In this document: positions 7,444 to 17,000 of the stretch, piece after piece
How positions within the stretch are numbered: position 1 is the stretch's first letter
Layout: each line of letters opens with the position of its first letter
Origin: Afifella sp. IM 167
GTDB lineage: Bacteria; Pseudomonadota; Alphaproteobacteria; Rhizobiales; Afifellaceae
Direction: 5' to 3'
Assembly: GCF_020144925.1 (NCBI RefSeq)
Contig: NZ_NSLC01000009.1
Coordinates: 62,001 to 126,000 of the forward strand
DNA: 64,000 bases
Made by a program: the position numbers and the translations under genes
Notes under the pieces: model-generated
What the model was told of the DNA's origin: nothing
The model's input: only the letters and a program-made list of their open reading frames with translations
The model's database searches: none

Positions 7444-8820
7444 TCATGGATTTGGGGAACATGCGAGGTCGCGCGCATTCTCCAGATCCGCCAGTGAGGA
7501 GAGCTTTTTCCATAGCTCGCCAGCGAACGCAAAGTCTGTTGCGTCGCAGCAGTCATCGAATTTTTCTCGGGCTGCCTTCGGCTCGAGAGGCCGCTGCGCA
7601 TGCCCGCTCGCGAAGCGGATCTCCCCGCTGTCGAGGGTGCGCCCGTCGCGCAACCGGATCCAGGCGCGGTCGGCGTAGGAGAAGGCCGGTTCGACCGGGC
7701 ACTGGGTGTTGGCGATTCGGACCTCGACCCGCCGCATGACATCCTGCACCTCCGCTCTGGCGACGAAGCTGTCGGTCAGCTCGCGCAGTGAAACATTCCG
7801 TGCGATCAGACAGGAGGCAACGGCAAATTGTAAGCTGAATTTTGCTTCAAGCGCGGTTTGCGGCTGGCCGTTGCGCAGGATCGCCGCCTGCGTCGGGCCG
7901 ATTTCGGCGGTGACCCGCTCCACCGCCGAGGCGTCGAGGTCGTTGTCGCGGATCATCTCCAGCATGACGTCGATGACGCGATGGGTGGCGTAGCAGATCG
8001 GATATTTCTTGAAGGAGAGCCCTCCCTCCAGGATGGCGAGCTCCTTGCCGAAGCTTGCCGGCACCGGGCCGAGATCGACCTCTCCTTTCGGCGAAAGCGC
8101 GGCCAGAAGGCCCGCCGGGTGCTCCAGCGCATCCTCTGCCGCCGTCAGGCCGCCGATCGCCAGCCGCGTGGCGGTGACGGCCGAGGAGGCGGCGTGGCCG
8201 GCGTGGACCGGCTTCGTCATGGTGCCGAAATTGGCCGCGATGCCGCTTGCAAGGCTTGCCGCGATCGCAACCGCATTCGCCGCGACCTTCTCGTCGCAGC
8301 CGTTCAGTGCCGCGACCGCCGCCGTCGCACCGATCATCCCGAGCGTCGAGGTCGGGTGCCAGCCTTTCTGGTGATAGGGCGCGGGATCGCGCCGCGACAG
8401 CTCGGCCCAGGCCTCGTAGCCGACCAGATAGGCGCGGATGAGCGCTGCTCCCGAACAGCCGAGACGCTCGCCCTCGGCCAGAAGGGGAGGGACGAGGACG
8501 GTGCTTGGATGGGCGATCAGACCGACATCGTCATAGTCGAGCGCATGGGCGGCCGCCCCGTTGATCAGGGCGGCGGCCTGGGAGGAGGCGCGCGCGCCGG
8601 TGAAGAGCACGCTCGCTGTGCCGTTGTCCCCCTCGCGCTCCAGTTCCAGCGCCTTGACGATGTCGACCAGCGGCTCGTTGCGGCCCGCCAGGATGCAGGC
8701 GACGAGATCGGTGAAGCCGGCGGAAACGGTTTTCGAGGCGGCATCGGGGATCGGCTCGTCGAAGCCGTGCGCCGCCAGTCGGCCGATAGCTCTGGTCAGG
8801 TTCAGGGGAGCTGGGGTCAT
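7444..8820 (-). CDS. MmgE/PrpD family protein
   Basis: About 458 residues of the MmgE/PrpD fold, which includes 2-methylcitrate dehydratase, cis-aconitate decarboxylase and iminodisuccinate epimerase. Recognisable blocks are INGAAAHALDYDDVG near the N-terminus, WHPTSTLGMIGATAAVAALNG and FKKYPICYATHRVIDVM. The frame is open further upstream, but family length and N-terminus favour the ATG at 8820 (MTPAPLNLTRAIG); the ATG at 8868 is an alternative, and neither has a strong ribosome-binding site. It is divergent from the MaoC/ACAD operon and upstream of tetR. A C5/C6 carboxylate substrate fits the context, but the reaction cannot be read from the sequence. It is a paralogue of the protein at 27614-29044. 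Confidence 0.85.
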   Translation of the reverse strand: MTPAPLNLTRAIGRLAAHGFDEPIPDAASKTVSAGFTDLVACILAGRNEPLVDIVKALELEREGDNGTASVLFTGARASSQAAALINGAAAHALDYDDVGLIAHPSTVLVPPLLAEGERLGCSGAALIRAYLVGYEAWAELSRRDPAPYHQKGWHPTSTLGMIGATAAVAALNGCDEKVAANAVAIAASLASGIAANFGTMTKPVHAGHAASSAVTATRLAIGGLTAAEDALEHPAGLLAALSPKGEVDLGPVPASFGKELAILEGGLSFKKYPICYATHRVIDVMLEMIRDNDLDASAVERVTAEIGPTQAAILRNGQPQTALEAKFSLQFAVASCLIARNVSLRELTDSFVARAEVQDVMRRVEVRIANTQCPVEPAFSYADRAWIRLRDGRTLDSGEIRFASGHAQRPLEPKAAREKFDDCCDATDFAFAGELWKKLSSLADLENARDLACSPNP

Positions 8821-9157
8821 TGTCGTGAAACTCGATAAATAAGCGAGAAAAAGAGCGGAATGGTTCATCCATGCGAGTCTCGCAGGCGAAATGACAGTGA
8901 CCCTTGGCGGCACGACTTGCAAGGAAAAGTAGCTGTTTCGCCAGAGGTGGCATGGGTGCGCACGGAGCTCCGATCGCCGGCGGTGTAGATGTGCGTTCAA
9001 TCGAAAACCGAAAAATATTCGACAAATATCTTGACCGGTTCGAGGCCGACTTTTAGGTTTTGCAGCGAGGAAACGAACGAGTGAGTGAGGCCGGTGGCAG
9101 GATATTTCCGCCCCCAGAAGGGTGCCCCCGGGCACGCCGCGGCGAAGGCCGCCGCGC
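8821..9157. other. Divergent intergenic region (337 bases)
   Basis: No gene is seen. The stretch separates the leftward MmgE/PrpD gene from the rightward MaoC operon and must carry both promoters. A TTGACC at 9031-9036 followed after 17 bases by TAGGTT (9054-9059) is a weak rightward promoter candidate. A perfect 5-bp inverted repeat (TGCGA-GTC-TCGCA) sits at 8872-8884. An AT-rich patch at about 9000-9030 contains ATTCGA elements like those near 3533 and 3590. Confidence 0.4.
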
Positions 9158-9652
9158 ATGTCTGATTTCCGCGAGCGCGCCGTGCTCTGGCCGAAGGGGC
9201 GCTTCTTCGAGGATTTCGAGCCGGGCGACCGCTTTGAGCACCATTGGGGCCGCACCATCAACGAGGGCGACAACGCGCTCTTCACCGCGACGACGCTGCA
9301 TTTCAACCCGCGCTACTTCAACGCCGAATACGCCCGTGCCGAAGGCCATCCGGGCGTCGTCGCATGTCCGATGCTCGTCTTCGCCATCGTCTTCGGGCTT
9401 TCGGTGGAGGACCTGTCCGAGAGCGGCGGCGCCTTCCTCGGCGTCGAGGACCTGACTTTCCAGCGGCCGGTCTATCCGGGCGAAACGCTCACTGCCCGCT
9501 CGGTCGTGCTGGAGCGGCGTCCCTCGTCCTCGCGGCCGGAGCTCGGCATCGTCAGCTGGCGCACCGAGGGCTTCAATCAGAATGCCGAGCGCGTGATCGA
9601 ATTCACCCGAACGAACCTGGTGGGTCGTCGCGCGGCGGGGGAGGAGAAATAA
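9158..9652 (+). CDS. MaoC family dehydratase (first of three)
   Basis: About 164 residues, a hot-dog-fold (R)-enoyl-CoA hydratase-like protein. It starts FRERAVLWPKGRFFEDFEPGD and continues GRTINEGDNALF, LHFNPRYFNAEYA and FGLSVEDLS. The expected Asp/His hydratase dyad (Dxx..NPxH) is altered: NPRYF stands where NPLH is usual. The alteration is shared in kind with the second MaoC protein and with mesaconyl-CoA-hydratase-like members. The ATG at 9158 is chosen over an in-frame ATG 36 bases upstream, whose extra residues are low-complexity Pro/Arg. The stop is 3 bases from the acyl-CoA dehydrogenase start. Confidence 0.83.
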   Translation: MSDFRERAVLWPKGRFFEDFEPGDRFEHHWGRTINEGDNALFTATTLHFNPRYFNAEYARAEGHPGVVACPMLVFAIVFGLSVEDLSESGGAFLGVEDLTFQRPVYPGETLTARSVVLERRPSSSRPELGIVSWRTEGFNQNAERVIEFTRTNLVGRRAAGEEK

Positions 9653-9654
9653 GC

Positions 9655-10818
9655 ATGGACATGATGACAGACCAGCGCCGGATGATCCGCGAAACGGCGC
9701 GCGATTTTGCCCGGCGGGAGATCCTGCCGGTCGCCAAGAAGCTCGATCCCATCGAAGGCGACATTCCGATGGAGCTGCGCGAGAAGATCGCCGAACTCGG
9801 CTTCTTCGGGATCATCGTGCCGGAGGAATACGGCGGCATGGGCCTTGGCTCCTACGAGCATTGCATGGTGACGGAAGAATTCGCCCGCGCCTGGATGTCG
9901 GTGGGTTCCATCATCGCCCATGGCAGCGCCATGGCCTGCTCGGTCGGGCTCAACGACGAGCAGAAGCAATACTACCTGCCGCGCATTGCCCGCGGAGAGC
10001 TGATCGGGGCCGGCTCCTTCTCCGAGCCCGGCGTCGGCTCCGACCTCGCCAGCCTCCAGTGCCGCGCCGAGAAGGACGGCGACAGCTGGGTCATCACCGG
10101 CAACAAATACTGGTGCACCTTCGCCGATGGAGCCGATTTCATCATCCTCCTTGCCCGCACCTCCAAGGATCCCGACCCGACGAAGAAGCATCGCGGCATC
10201 TCGGCCTTCCTCATCGACAAGGAGCGCGGCAAGCTGCCGGAAGGCTGCAGCGGCAACCCGATCCCGAAGATCGGTTATTTCGGCTGGAAGACCTGGGAGC
10301 TGTCCTTCGACGGCACGCGTGTGCCGGCCCACAAGATGATCGGCGAGCCGGGGGAGGGCTTCTACCGCATCCTGCACGGCATGGAGCGCCTGCGTGCCCA
10401 GACGGCCGCCCGCGCCATCGGCGTCGCCCGCGGCGCGCTCGAGGACGCCACCGAATACATGCACGAGCGCAAGCAGTTCGGCCATCCTCTGGCCGATTTC
10501 CAGGCCCTGCGCTTCAAGCTCGCCGAGATGGCGGTCAATCTGGAGGCCGCCCGCCAGCTCGTCTATTCGGTATGCGAGAAGATCGACGCCAATGTGCGTG
10601 CCGATCTGGAATCCTCGATGGCGAAGTATTTCGCTTCCGAGATGGCCGAGCGCGTCACCAGCGAGGCCCTCCAGATCCACGGCGGTGCCGGCTACACCAA
10701 GCTGCACTCCGTCGAGCGATATTGGCGCGACGCGCGCCTCACCAAGATCTTCGAGGGCACCTCGGAGATCCAGCTGCGCGTCATCTCCGATCATCTCCTC
10801 GGAAAGTCGGCGTCGTGA
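9655..10818 (+). CDS. Acyl-CoA dehydrogenase
   Basis: A 387-residue FAD-dependent acyl-CoA dehydrogenase introducing an alpha,beta double bond. Visible are the N-terminal helical domain, the FAD/substrate segment SFSEPGVGSDLASLQCRAEKDG, WCTFADGADF, the helix ALEDATEYMHERKQFGHPL and the catalytic-base region KIFEGTSEIQLRV, with Glu in the position used by short/medium-chain enzymes. A strong GAGGAG (9641-9646) precedes the ATG at 9655; the frame is open upstream but without a ribosome-binding site. It is embedded between two MaoC genes and its stop overlaps the next start, so dehydrogenation followed by hydration is implied. Confidence 0.92.
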   Translation: MDMMTDQRRMIRETARDFARREILPVAKKLDPIEGDIPMELREKIAELGFFGIIVPEEYGGMGLGSYEHCMVTEEFARAWMSVGSIIAHGSAMACSVGLNDEQKQYYLPRIARGELIGAGSFSEPGVGSDLASLQCRAEKDGDSWVITGNKYWCTFADGADFIILLARTSKDPDPTKKHRGISAFLIDKERGKLPEGCSGNPIPKIGYFGWKTWELSFDGTRVPAHKMIGEPGEGFYRILHGMERLRAQTAARAIGVARGALEDATEYMHERKQFGHPLADFQALRFKLAEMAVNLEAARQLVYSVCEKIDANVRADLESSMAKYFASEMAERVTSEALQIHGGAGYTKLHSVERYWRDARLTKIFEGTSEIQLRVISDHLLGKSAS

Positions 10819-11291
10819 ACCACCGCGCGCTCACGGGCAGCGACAACTATTTCGAGGATTTCACACCCGGAATGGTTGTCCGCCACGCCCGCGGCAAGAC
10901 CGTGGAAGCGGCCGAGCACGTGCTCTTGACCAACCTCGTCATGAACACCGCGCACGGCCATTTCAACGAACACGCCATGCAGGGCGGGCTCTTCGGCCAG
11001 CGCATGGCGTTCGGCGGCTACACCGCCTCGCTCGTCATCGGCCTCGCTTCGCAGGACACGGCGGAAAATGCCGTCGAGGAGCTCGGCCTCGACGGCATCC
11101 GTTTCCCGACGCCCGTTTTCGCCGGCGATACGCTCTATGCCTATACCGAGGTGCTGGAGACGGGCGCCGCCGGGCGCGAGGATGCGGGCGTCGTCACCTT
11201 CCGGCACTGGGGCGTGAACCAGGACGATAAGATCGTCTTTGAGGGCAGGCGCCGCGCCCTCATCAAGAGGCGTCCGCAGAGCCGGCCATGA
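10815..11291 (+). CDS. MaoC family dehydratase (second of three)
   Basis: A 158-residue single hot-dog MaoC protein. It starts at a GTG that overlaps the acyl-CoA dehydrogenase stop (GTGA), and the frame begins VNHRALTGSDNYFEDFTPG. Core segments are NTAHGHFNEHAMQGGLFGQRMAFGGYTASL and GIRFPTPVFAGDTLYAYTEV. The hydratase motif reads H-x-x-x-NEH instead of NPLH. This resembles the MaoC protein that sits beside CitE-like lyases in mycobacterial leucine/itaconate clusters and the mesaconyl-CoA hydratase type. A C5-dicarboxylyl-CoA or branched enoyl-CoA substrate is inferred. The stop overlaps the CoA-transferase ATG. Confidence 0.84.
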   Translation: MNHRALTGSDNYFEDFTPGMVVRHARGKTVEAAEHVLLTNLVMNTAHGHFNEHAMQGGLFGQRMAFGGYTASLVIGLASQDTAENAVEELGLDGIRFPTPVFAGDTLYAYTEVLETGAAGREDAGVVTFRHWGVNQDDKIVFEGRRRALIKRRPQSRP

Positions 11292-12508
11292 CGACCCCCA
11301 CGGGACCTCTTGCCGGCGTGCGCATCGTCGACCTGACGCAGATGCTCGCGGGCCCGTTTTGCACCATGCTCCTCGCAGATCAGGGGGCGGAGATCATCAA
11401 GATCGAGCCGATCGGCGGCGAATACATCCGTTTCGGCGCGCCGTTCCGCCCCGACGACACGATGCGCGTCTTCACCGGCTATTTCGCCAGCATCAACCGC
11501 AACAAGAAGAGCATCGCCATCGACCTGAAGAAGCCGGAGGGCCGCGAGCTGGTGCTGCGGCTTTGCCGCGAGGCCGATGCCCTGGTGGAGAATTACCGCG
11601 TCGGCGTCATGGACCGGCTTGGGCTTTCCTACGAGACGCTGCGTGAGGTCAATCCGCGCCTCGTCTACGCCTCCATACGCGGCTTCGGCGATCCGAGAAC
11701 GGGCCGCAGCCCGCATGTCGAATGGACGGCCTACGACGTCGTGGCGCAGGCCATGGGCGGAGTCATGGGCATCAACGGCGCCGAGGCCGGCCGCCCCCTG
11801 AAGGTCGGGCCCGGCATCGGCGATACGGTTCCCGGCACGATGGCGGCCTTCGGCGTCGTCTGCGCCATCCTGCAGGCGCGCCAGAGCGGCAAGGGCCAGT
11901 ATGTCGACGTCGCCATGGTCGATGCCATCCTGTCGGTCTGCGAGCGCATTGTCGCGCAATACTCCGTCACCGGCGTGGTGCCGCGGCCGGAAGGCAACCG
12001 CCATCCGATGTTCGCCCCCTTCGGCATGCTGCCGGCGAAGGATGGCTGGATCACCGTCGCCGGCCACACCGACCGGCTCTGGGGCATCCTGTGCACGCAG
12101 CTGGACCGGCCCGAGCTCATCACCGATCCGCGCAGCGCCACGCGCGAGGCGAGGGTGGAGAACCAGGCCTTCGTCTACGACGAGATCGGCCGCACGACAG
12201 GCGCCATGACCAAGCACGAGCTTGCCGCGCGCCTCGGCGGCAGGCTGCCCTTCGGCACGGTCAACGACGTCGAAGACATCCTGGACGACGATCATTTCCG
12301 CACGCGCGAGATGATCGTCGATGTCGAGCATCCGGGCTGCGCCGCGCCGCTGCAGATCGCCGGCAATGCCATCCGCATGACGGAGACGCCGGGTGGCGTG
12401 CGAAGCCGCGCGCCCATGCTCGGCGAGCACACCGACGACATCCTGGCCGGCATCGGCTGCTCGCCGGAAGAGATCGCGGCGCTGCGCCAGGGCCAGACCG
12501 TCGAATAG
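11288..12508 (+). CDS. CaiB/BaiF family type III CoA-transferase
   Basis: A 406-residue family III CoA-transferase, acting through an aspartyl-CoA thioester intermediate. The N-terminus GVRIVDLTQMLAGPFCTMLLADQGAEIIKIEP is typical. SINRNKKSIAIDLK and the catalytic Asp segment KVGPGIGDTVPG follow, then GQYVDVAMVDAILS. It should activate an organic acid by moving CoA from another thioester, such as succinyl-CoA or a pathway end product. Placed between MaoC and the CitE-like lyase, it matches the itaconate/mesaconate logic (CoA activation, hydration, cleavage), although the acid is not determined. The start overlaps the upstream stop (ATGA). Confidence 0.9.
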   Translation: MTTPTGPLAGVRIVDLTQMLAGPFCTMLLADQGAEIIKIEPIGGEYIRFGAPFRPDDTMRVFTGYFASINRNKKSIAIDLKKPEGRELVLRLCREADALVENYRVGVMDRLGLSYETLREVNPRLVYASIRGFGDPRTGRSPHVEWTAYDVVAQAMGGVMGINGAEAGRPLKVGPGIGDTVPGTMAAFGVVCAILQARQSGKGQYVDVAMVDAILSVCERIVAQYSVTGVVPRPEGNRHPMFAPFGMLPAKDGWITVAGHTDRLWGILCTQLDRPELITDPRSATREARVENQAFVYDEIGRTTGAMTKHELAARLGGRLPFGTVNDVEDILDDDHFRTREMIVDVEHPGCAAPLQIAGNAIRMTETPGGVRSRAPMLGEHTDDILAGIGCSPEEIAALRQGQTVE

Positions 12509-12524
12509 ATGAACGGGAGATGAG

Positions 12525-13436
12525 ATGACCTATCAGCGTCCGCGCCGGTTGCGCCGCGTGCAGCTGGCCACCCCGGCCAGCAGCGAGAAGATGATGGCCA
12601 AGGCCGCCACCAGCGCCGCCGACCATGTCTTCCTGGACCTTGAGGATGCCGTGGCGCCGAGCGCCAAGGCGAAGGCGCGCGGAATGGCCGTCGAGGCCCT
12701 GCGCAACCTCGACTGGGGCACGAAGACGCGATGCGTGCGCATCAACGACCTGACGACCAGATACGCCTATGAGGACATCATCGAGGTGGTGACGGGGGCG
12801 CGCGAGCATCTCGACACGATCATGATCCCGAAGGTCATCACCGCCTGCGACGTGCGCTTCGTGGCGACGCTCCTCAACCAGATCGAGATGAATATCGGCC
12901 TGGAGAAGAAGATCGGCATCGAGCTCCTGATCGAGGAAGCGGCGGGGCTGCAGAACGTCGTGGAGATCTGCCAGTCCGATCCGCGGCTGGAATGCGTGAT
13001 CTTCGGGCTCGGCGACTATTCGGCGAGCCAGGGCGTCGGCATCCGCTCCGGGGGCGACCACGATTACCCGGGTGACCTCTGGCACTATCCGCGTTTCAAG
13101 CTCGCCATGGCTGCGCGTGCCGCGGGCATCGATCCGGTCGATGGGCCCTACGGCAATTATGGCAACGAGGCGGTCTACCGCGAGGAAGCGCGGCGGGCGG
13201 CCATCATCGGTTGCGTCGGCAAATGGGCGATCCATCCCTCGCAGATCCAGCCCGCGCTCGACGTCTTCACGCCGGCGCAGGAGGATGTCGATTTCGCCCG
13301 CAAGATGGCGCGCGAATACGCCAGGGCCGAAGCGGAGGGTCTCGGCGCCGTCAGCGTCGACGGCGTCATGGTGGACGTCGCCACGGTTCGCATGCTGCAG
13401 AACACGCTCGACAAGGCCGAACTGATCGGGATGTAG
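12525..13436 (+). CDS. HpcH/HpaI aldolase, CitE-like CoA-ester lyase
   Basis: A 303-residue CitE/malyl-CoA-lyase-type protein. Metal and substrate motifs are seen in order: HVFLDLEDAVAPSAKAKAR, RINDL, IEEAAGLQNVVEI (Glu ligand), FGLGDYSASQG (Asp ligand), DGPYGNY and GKWAIHPSQI. It is more like malyl-CoA / beta-methylmalyl-CoA / citramalyl-CoA lyases than the citrate lyase beta subunit. The predicted reaction is aldol cleavage of a 3-hydroxyacyl-CoA to acetyl-CoA or propionyl-CoA plus a keto acid. It is the cleavage step of the preceding operon. RBS-like GGGAGATGAG lies before the ATG. Confidence 0.9.
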   Translation: MTYQRPRRLRRVQLATPASSEKMMAKAATSAADHVFLDLEDAVAPSAKAKARGMAVEALRNLDWGTKTRCVRINDLTTRYAYEDIIEVVTGAREHLDTIMIPKVITACDVRFVATLLNQIEMNIGLEKKIGIELLIEEAAGLQNVVEICQSDPRLECVIFGLGDYSASQGVGIRSGGDHDYPGDLWHYPRFKLAMAARAAGIDPVDGPYGNYGNEAVYREEARRAAIIGCVGKWAIHPSQIQPALDVFTPAQEDVDFARKMAREYARAEAEGLGAVSVDGVMVDVATVRMLQNTLDKAELIGM

Positions 13437-13491
13437 GCCGGAGGACGGCCGCAGACCGCTCCCGCCCGCCTCGCGCCGCAACCCGGCCCCA

Positions 13492-13533
13492 AGACCCAGA
13501 CCCCAGACCCAGACCCAGACCCAGACCCAGACA
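13492..13533. repeat. AGACCC hexanucleotide microsatellite in a gene leader
   Basis: Four perfect AGACCC units (13505-13528) are flanked by two imperfect upstream units and a truncated final one. The array ends directly against AAGGA, the ribosome-binding site of the MaoC gene that starts at 13544. A change in copy number would move the ribosome-binding site's upstream context but not its spacing to the start. Confidence 0.85.
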
Positions 13534-13543
13534 AGGATGAGTC

Positions 13544-14005
13544 ATGCCCGCCCGGACGATTGAAAGCCTCGCCGATTTCGCCGCGCTCGTCGGCGAGGAG
13601 GTCGCTGTGAGCGACTGGTTCGAGGTGAGCCAGGAGCGCATCGACCTGTTCGCCCGCGCTACCGAGGATTTTCAGTGGATCCATGTCGATCCGAAGCGCG
13701 CAGCGGCGGACTCGCCCTATGGCGGCACCATCGCGCACGGCTTCATGACGCTTTCCCTGCTCGCACCGCTCTTCGAGGATGCGGTGAAGATCGAGGAGGA
13801 AGGCATGGGCATCAATTACGGCCTGAACCGGGTGCGCTTCACCGCGCCCGTTCCCTCCGGCGCGCGCGTGCGCGGCCGCTTCAAGCTGACGGAGGCGCGT
13901 GACCTCGCGCCCGGCGTTCAGCTCGCCTGGGACGTGACGGTCGAGGTGGAGGGCGGCGAGCGCCCGGCCTGCGTCGTCGAGTGGATCACCCGCCGCTACC
14001 CTTGA
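13544..14005 (+). CDS. MaoC family dehydratase, (R)-specific enoyl-CoA hydratase (third of three)
   Basis: A 153-residue MaoC protein with the intact hydratase motif: FARATEDFQWIHVDPKRAA, then SPYGGTIAHGFMTLSLL (Asp/His dyad region). This contrasts with the two altered MaoC proteins upstream. It resembles PhaJ / NodN-like (R)-enoyl-CoA hydratases (VRFTAPVPSGARVRGRFKL). AAGGA at 13533-13537 precedes the ATG. It is the last gene of the acyl-CoA block, 107 bases after the CitE-like lyase, and converges on the CHAT gene. A leader of AGACCC repeats separates it from the lyase. Confidence 0.88.
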   Translation: MPARTIESLADFAALVGEEVAVSDWFEVSQERIDLFARATEDFQWIHVDPKRAAADSPYGGTIAHGFMTLSLLAPLFEDAVKIEEEGMGINYGLNRVRFTAPVPSGARVRGRFKLTEARDLAPGVQLAWDVTVEVEGGERPACVVEWITRRYP

Positions 14006-14033
14006 GGATCGAGCCGGCAAAAGCGGGCCGGTC

Positions 14034-17000
14034 TCAGAACGTACTGCCGCCTTCGCCGACGATGGTGAAGGGGGCCCAATAGGCCGGGTGGCGCTCGCGC
14101 GGTGAGGCGGCGGGATCGTCGAGAACGGAGAGCATCGCGCGCCGGAGGGCCTCGGCGCGGCCGATCGCTGGGTCGTCGCCCTGAGCGGCGAGGGCGGTCG
14201 TGGTGAGCCTCGCGGCGGCGTCGGAATAGACCGGCCAGGAGGAGACGAGAAGGCTGCGGGCGCCGGCATAGAAGAAGGCGCTGGCAAGGCCGGAGAGGCC
14301 TTCTTCGTCGCCTTCGTCGCGCCCGGCCGCCGTGTTGCAGGCCGAAAGGATCACCCAGTCGGCGCCGAGCTTCAGACCGGCGATCTCGCTCGCCGTGAGG
14401 AGCCCGTCATCGGTGAGGCTCGCGTGCTCGGGCGGCGTCAGGACGAGGGCGGCCTCGTGCTGGCCGACCTCGTCGCCGAGAAGCCCGTGCGTGGCGAAGG
14501 AGACGGTGCGGAAGCGGGCGAGCGCGCCCGCCTCGCTCATTGTCTTGAGGCGCGTCTCGGTCGCCTCGCGTCCAAGCAGCAGCTCGGCCTGGCGGTTCTG
14601 GCCGAGGCGGTCGGCGATCGTCTGAAGCTCGCAGCGCGTGTCGGGAAGGGCGGCGAGACGGCGCAGCCGGTCGGGATCGGCGAGGCCGCTCGGGCCAGAC
14701 GAGCCGAGCGACCTTTCGTCGGGCGGGGCGGCCGAGCGGCGCTGCGCGAGATCGGTCGTGGCGCAGGCGACCGGCCCCTGCCGCCGCGCCCTGTCGCCGA
14801 TGGCCGGATCGCCCACCCCGAGAAACGCGAGGCCGCCGGGATCAGGCCGCGCATCGGAGCCCCGCAGCGTGCGCAGGGTGGAGGCGGCCGGCAGCACGCT
14901 CACGGCATGTTCGCGGATGATCCAGTCGACCGCGTCGCTTTTGCCGGCGCCGGGGCGGACGAGAAGGTTGAGGGGCAGGCCGACGAGCGTCTGGTCCGGC
15001 ACGACGAGCCAGTGCCGCTTGCTGGCGATCTCGGCCTCGACCGGCGCGAAGGTCGCCTGATAGACGCGCTCCGCGAGTGCGGTGTCGAAGGCGGGCACGC
15101 CGGAAGGGGCGGCATCGGCCTCGGCGGCGACGTTCATGCTGCCGCGCGAGGCGACGGCGATCGGCTCCCGGCCGCAGCCTCTGTCGGTCAGCGCCGCCGC
15201 GCAGCGGAGCGCATGGACGGCTTCGCCGAGCTCCGCATCGACGGCGATGGGCTTCGCCACGACGCTCTCGCTGGTGACGGCGACGACGACGCTGCCGGTG
15301 GTGCCGGGAAGGGCGCGGCTCAGATCGGAGGTGGCGAAGAGGATGAGCGCCTCGTCGGGGCCGAGAAGCGCCTGCGCCTCGCCGAGCGAAAGCGGCGCGG
15401 GCTCCGAAAGGGCGGCATAGCGGGGGAAGCGCTCGGCGATCGCGCGCCTGAGGTCGGCGCTCTCCGCTTCGAGATCGGCGATTTCCTGGCGCAGGCGGGC
15501 GCGCCGGTTTGCTCCTTCCTCGGCGGCGGCTTCCTCGGCGGCGGGGCCCGTTGCGGCGAAGCTCGCGGCGAGCTCTCCGCGCGCGGCGCCGAGCGCGGCG
15601 AGCGCATCCTGGTAGCGGCGGACGGCGTCGGCGAGGGCGTCGTCGCCGGTCGTCTCCCGCGCGGCCCAGCGTGCGCCGGCCGCCACGACGGCGCGGGAGG
15701 CGGAGAGCTGCTTGATGCCCTGCGCCGCCGCGAAGGCTTCGGCGAGGAGCGCGGTTCGTTCGGCATCGTCGTTGCCCTCACTGGCATTCTCGGCGGCGCG
15801 CATGGCGGCATAGACATGGAACGGCAGATGCGAGGTGCTGCCCGGCAGGTCGCGCCGGTCCGGTGCCGAGAGAAGCGCGGTGGCCTGGCGGAGATCCGCC
15901 AGCGCCTCGGCATAGGACGGCTTCTCTGCCGTCTCGCGCGCGCCTTCGTCGCGCACCAGTTCCAGGACCCCGTTGAGCGCGAGAAGCGAGCCATAGGTGA
16001 AGCCGTCCTCACCACCATCCTTCGCTTCGTCGCCGAAGGCCTGCAGCGCCTCCTGGATCGCCTGATCCGCTTCGTCGAGGCGGTCGAGCCGGATGAGAAG
16101 CGCGGCCATGGAAGCGAGATCCTGCGCGAGCTCCGGATGCTCGGCCGGCAGCGTTGCGCGGTCGAGCGCCACCACGCGGCGCTGCAGCTCAAGCGCTTCC
16201 TCGCGCCGGTTGAGGAAGCCGAGCGTCGTCGCGAGATTGCTCATCTGCGCCATGCGGCGGGGATCGTTTTCCGGCGCCTGCGCGGTGGAGATGGCGAGGG
16301 CGCGCCGCAGCAGGCCTTCGGCCTCGGCGTAGCGCTTCTGCTCGACGCGCAGAGAGGCGACGTTGCCGAGGATGCGGGAAAATTCGAGGTCGGCGACGCC
16401 GCGCGCTTCTTCCGCTTGCAGGACGCGTGCGAAGAGCGCGTCGGCCTCCTCGAGCCGGCCGAGTTCCCGGGAGAGCGAGGCGAGATCGCCGAGCGCGTCG
16501 ATCGCGGCGGGCTCGCCGACGCCCATCGCCTCTTCGAGGTTCGCCTGCGCGCTCTCCACGAGCCGCAGGGCTTCCTCCGTGGCGGCCGTCGAGCCGAGCT
16601 TGCGCAGAGCGCTGGCGCGATTGATGCGCAAGGTCGCGATCTGCAGCGCGTCCCCGCCGTCATAGGCGGCGAGCGCGGTTTTGAGGATTTCGGCCGCCTC
16701 CTCGGGGCGACCGAGCTCGGTGAGCGCGACGGCGACGTTGTTGCGCGAGGCCGCGACTTCACGGTCGCCGGGCGGCAGAATTTCCTGCTTGGCCTCGGCG
16801 ACTTTCCGCAGGAGGGGCAGCACCGCTTCGACCTCGCCCGGGGATTGGGGACGGGACTGGCGGATGAGGAGGAGCCGCTCGATGTCGGCGAGCGTGGCGA
16901 GCGCGGCCTCCGGCGGCAGGTCGGCGCGATCCGCGATGATGCTGTCGAGGAGAGGTTCGAGCTCCGCCTCGTCGACCTTGCGGCCGAGACCGGCCGACAG

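Noticed and set aside
8821-9306. Upstream extension of the MmgE/PrpD gene
   Set aside because: The frame stays open to 9306 but overlaps the divergent MaoC gene, and the extra residues are unlike the family N-terminus.
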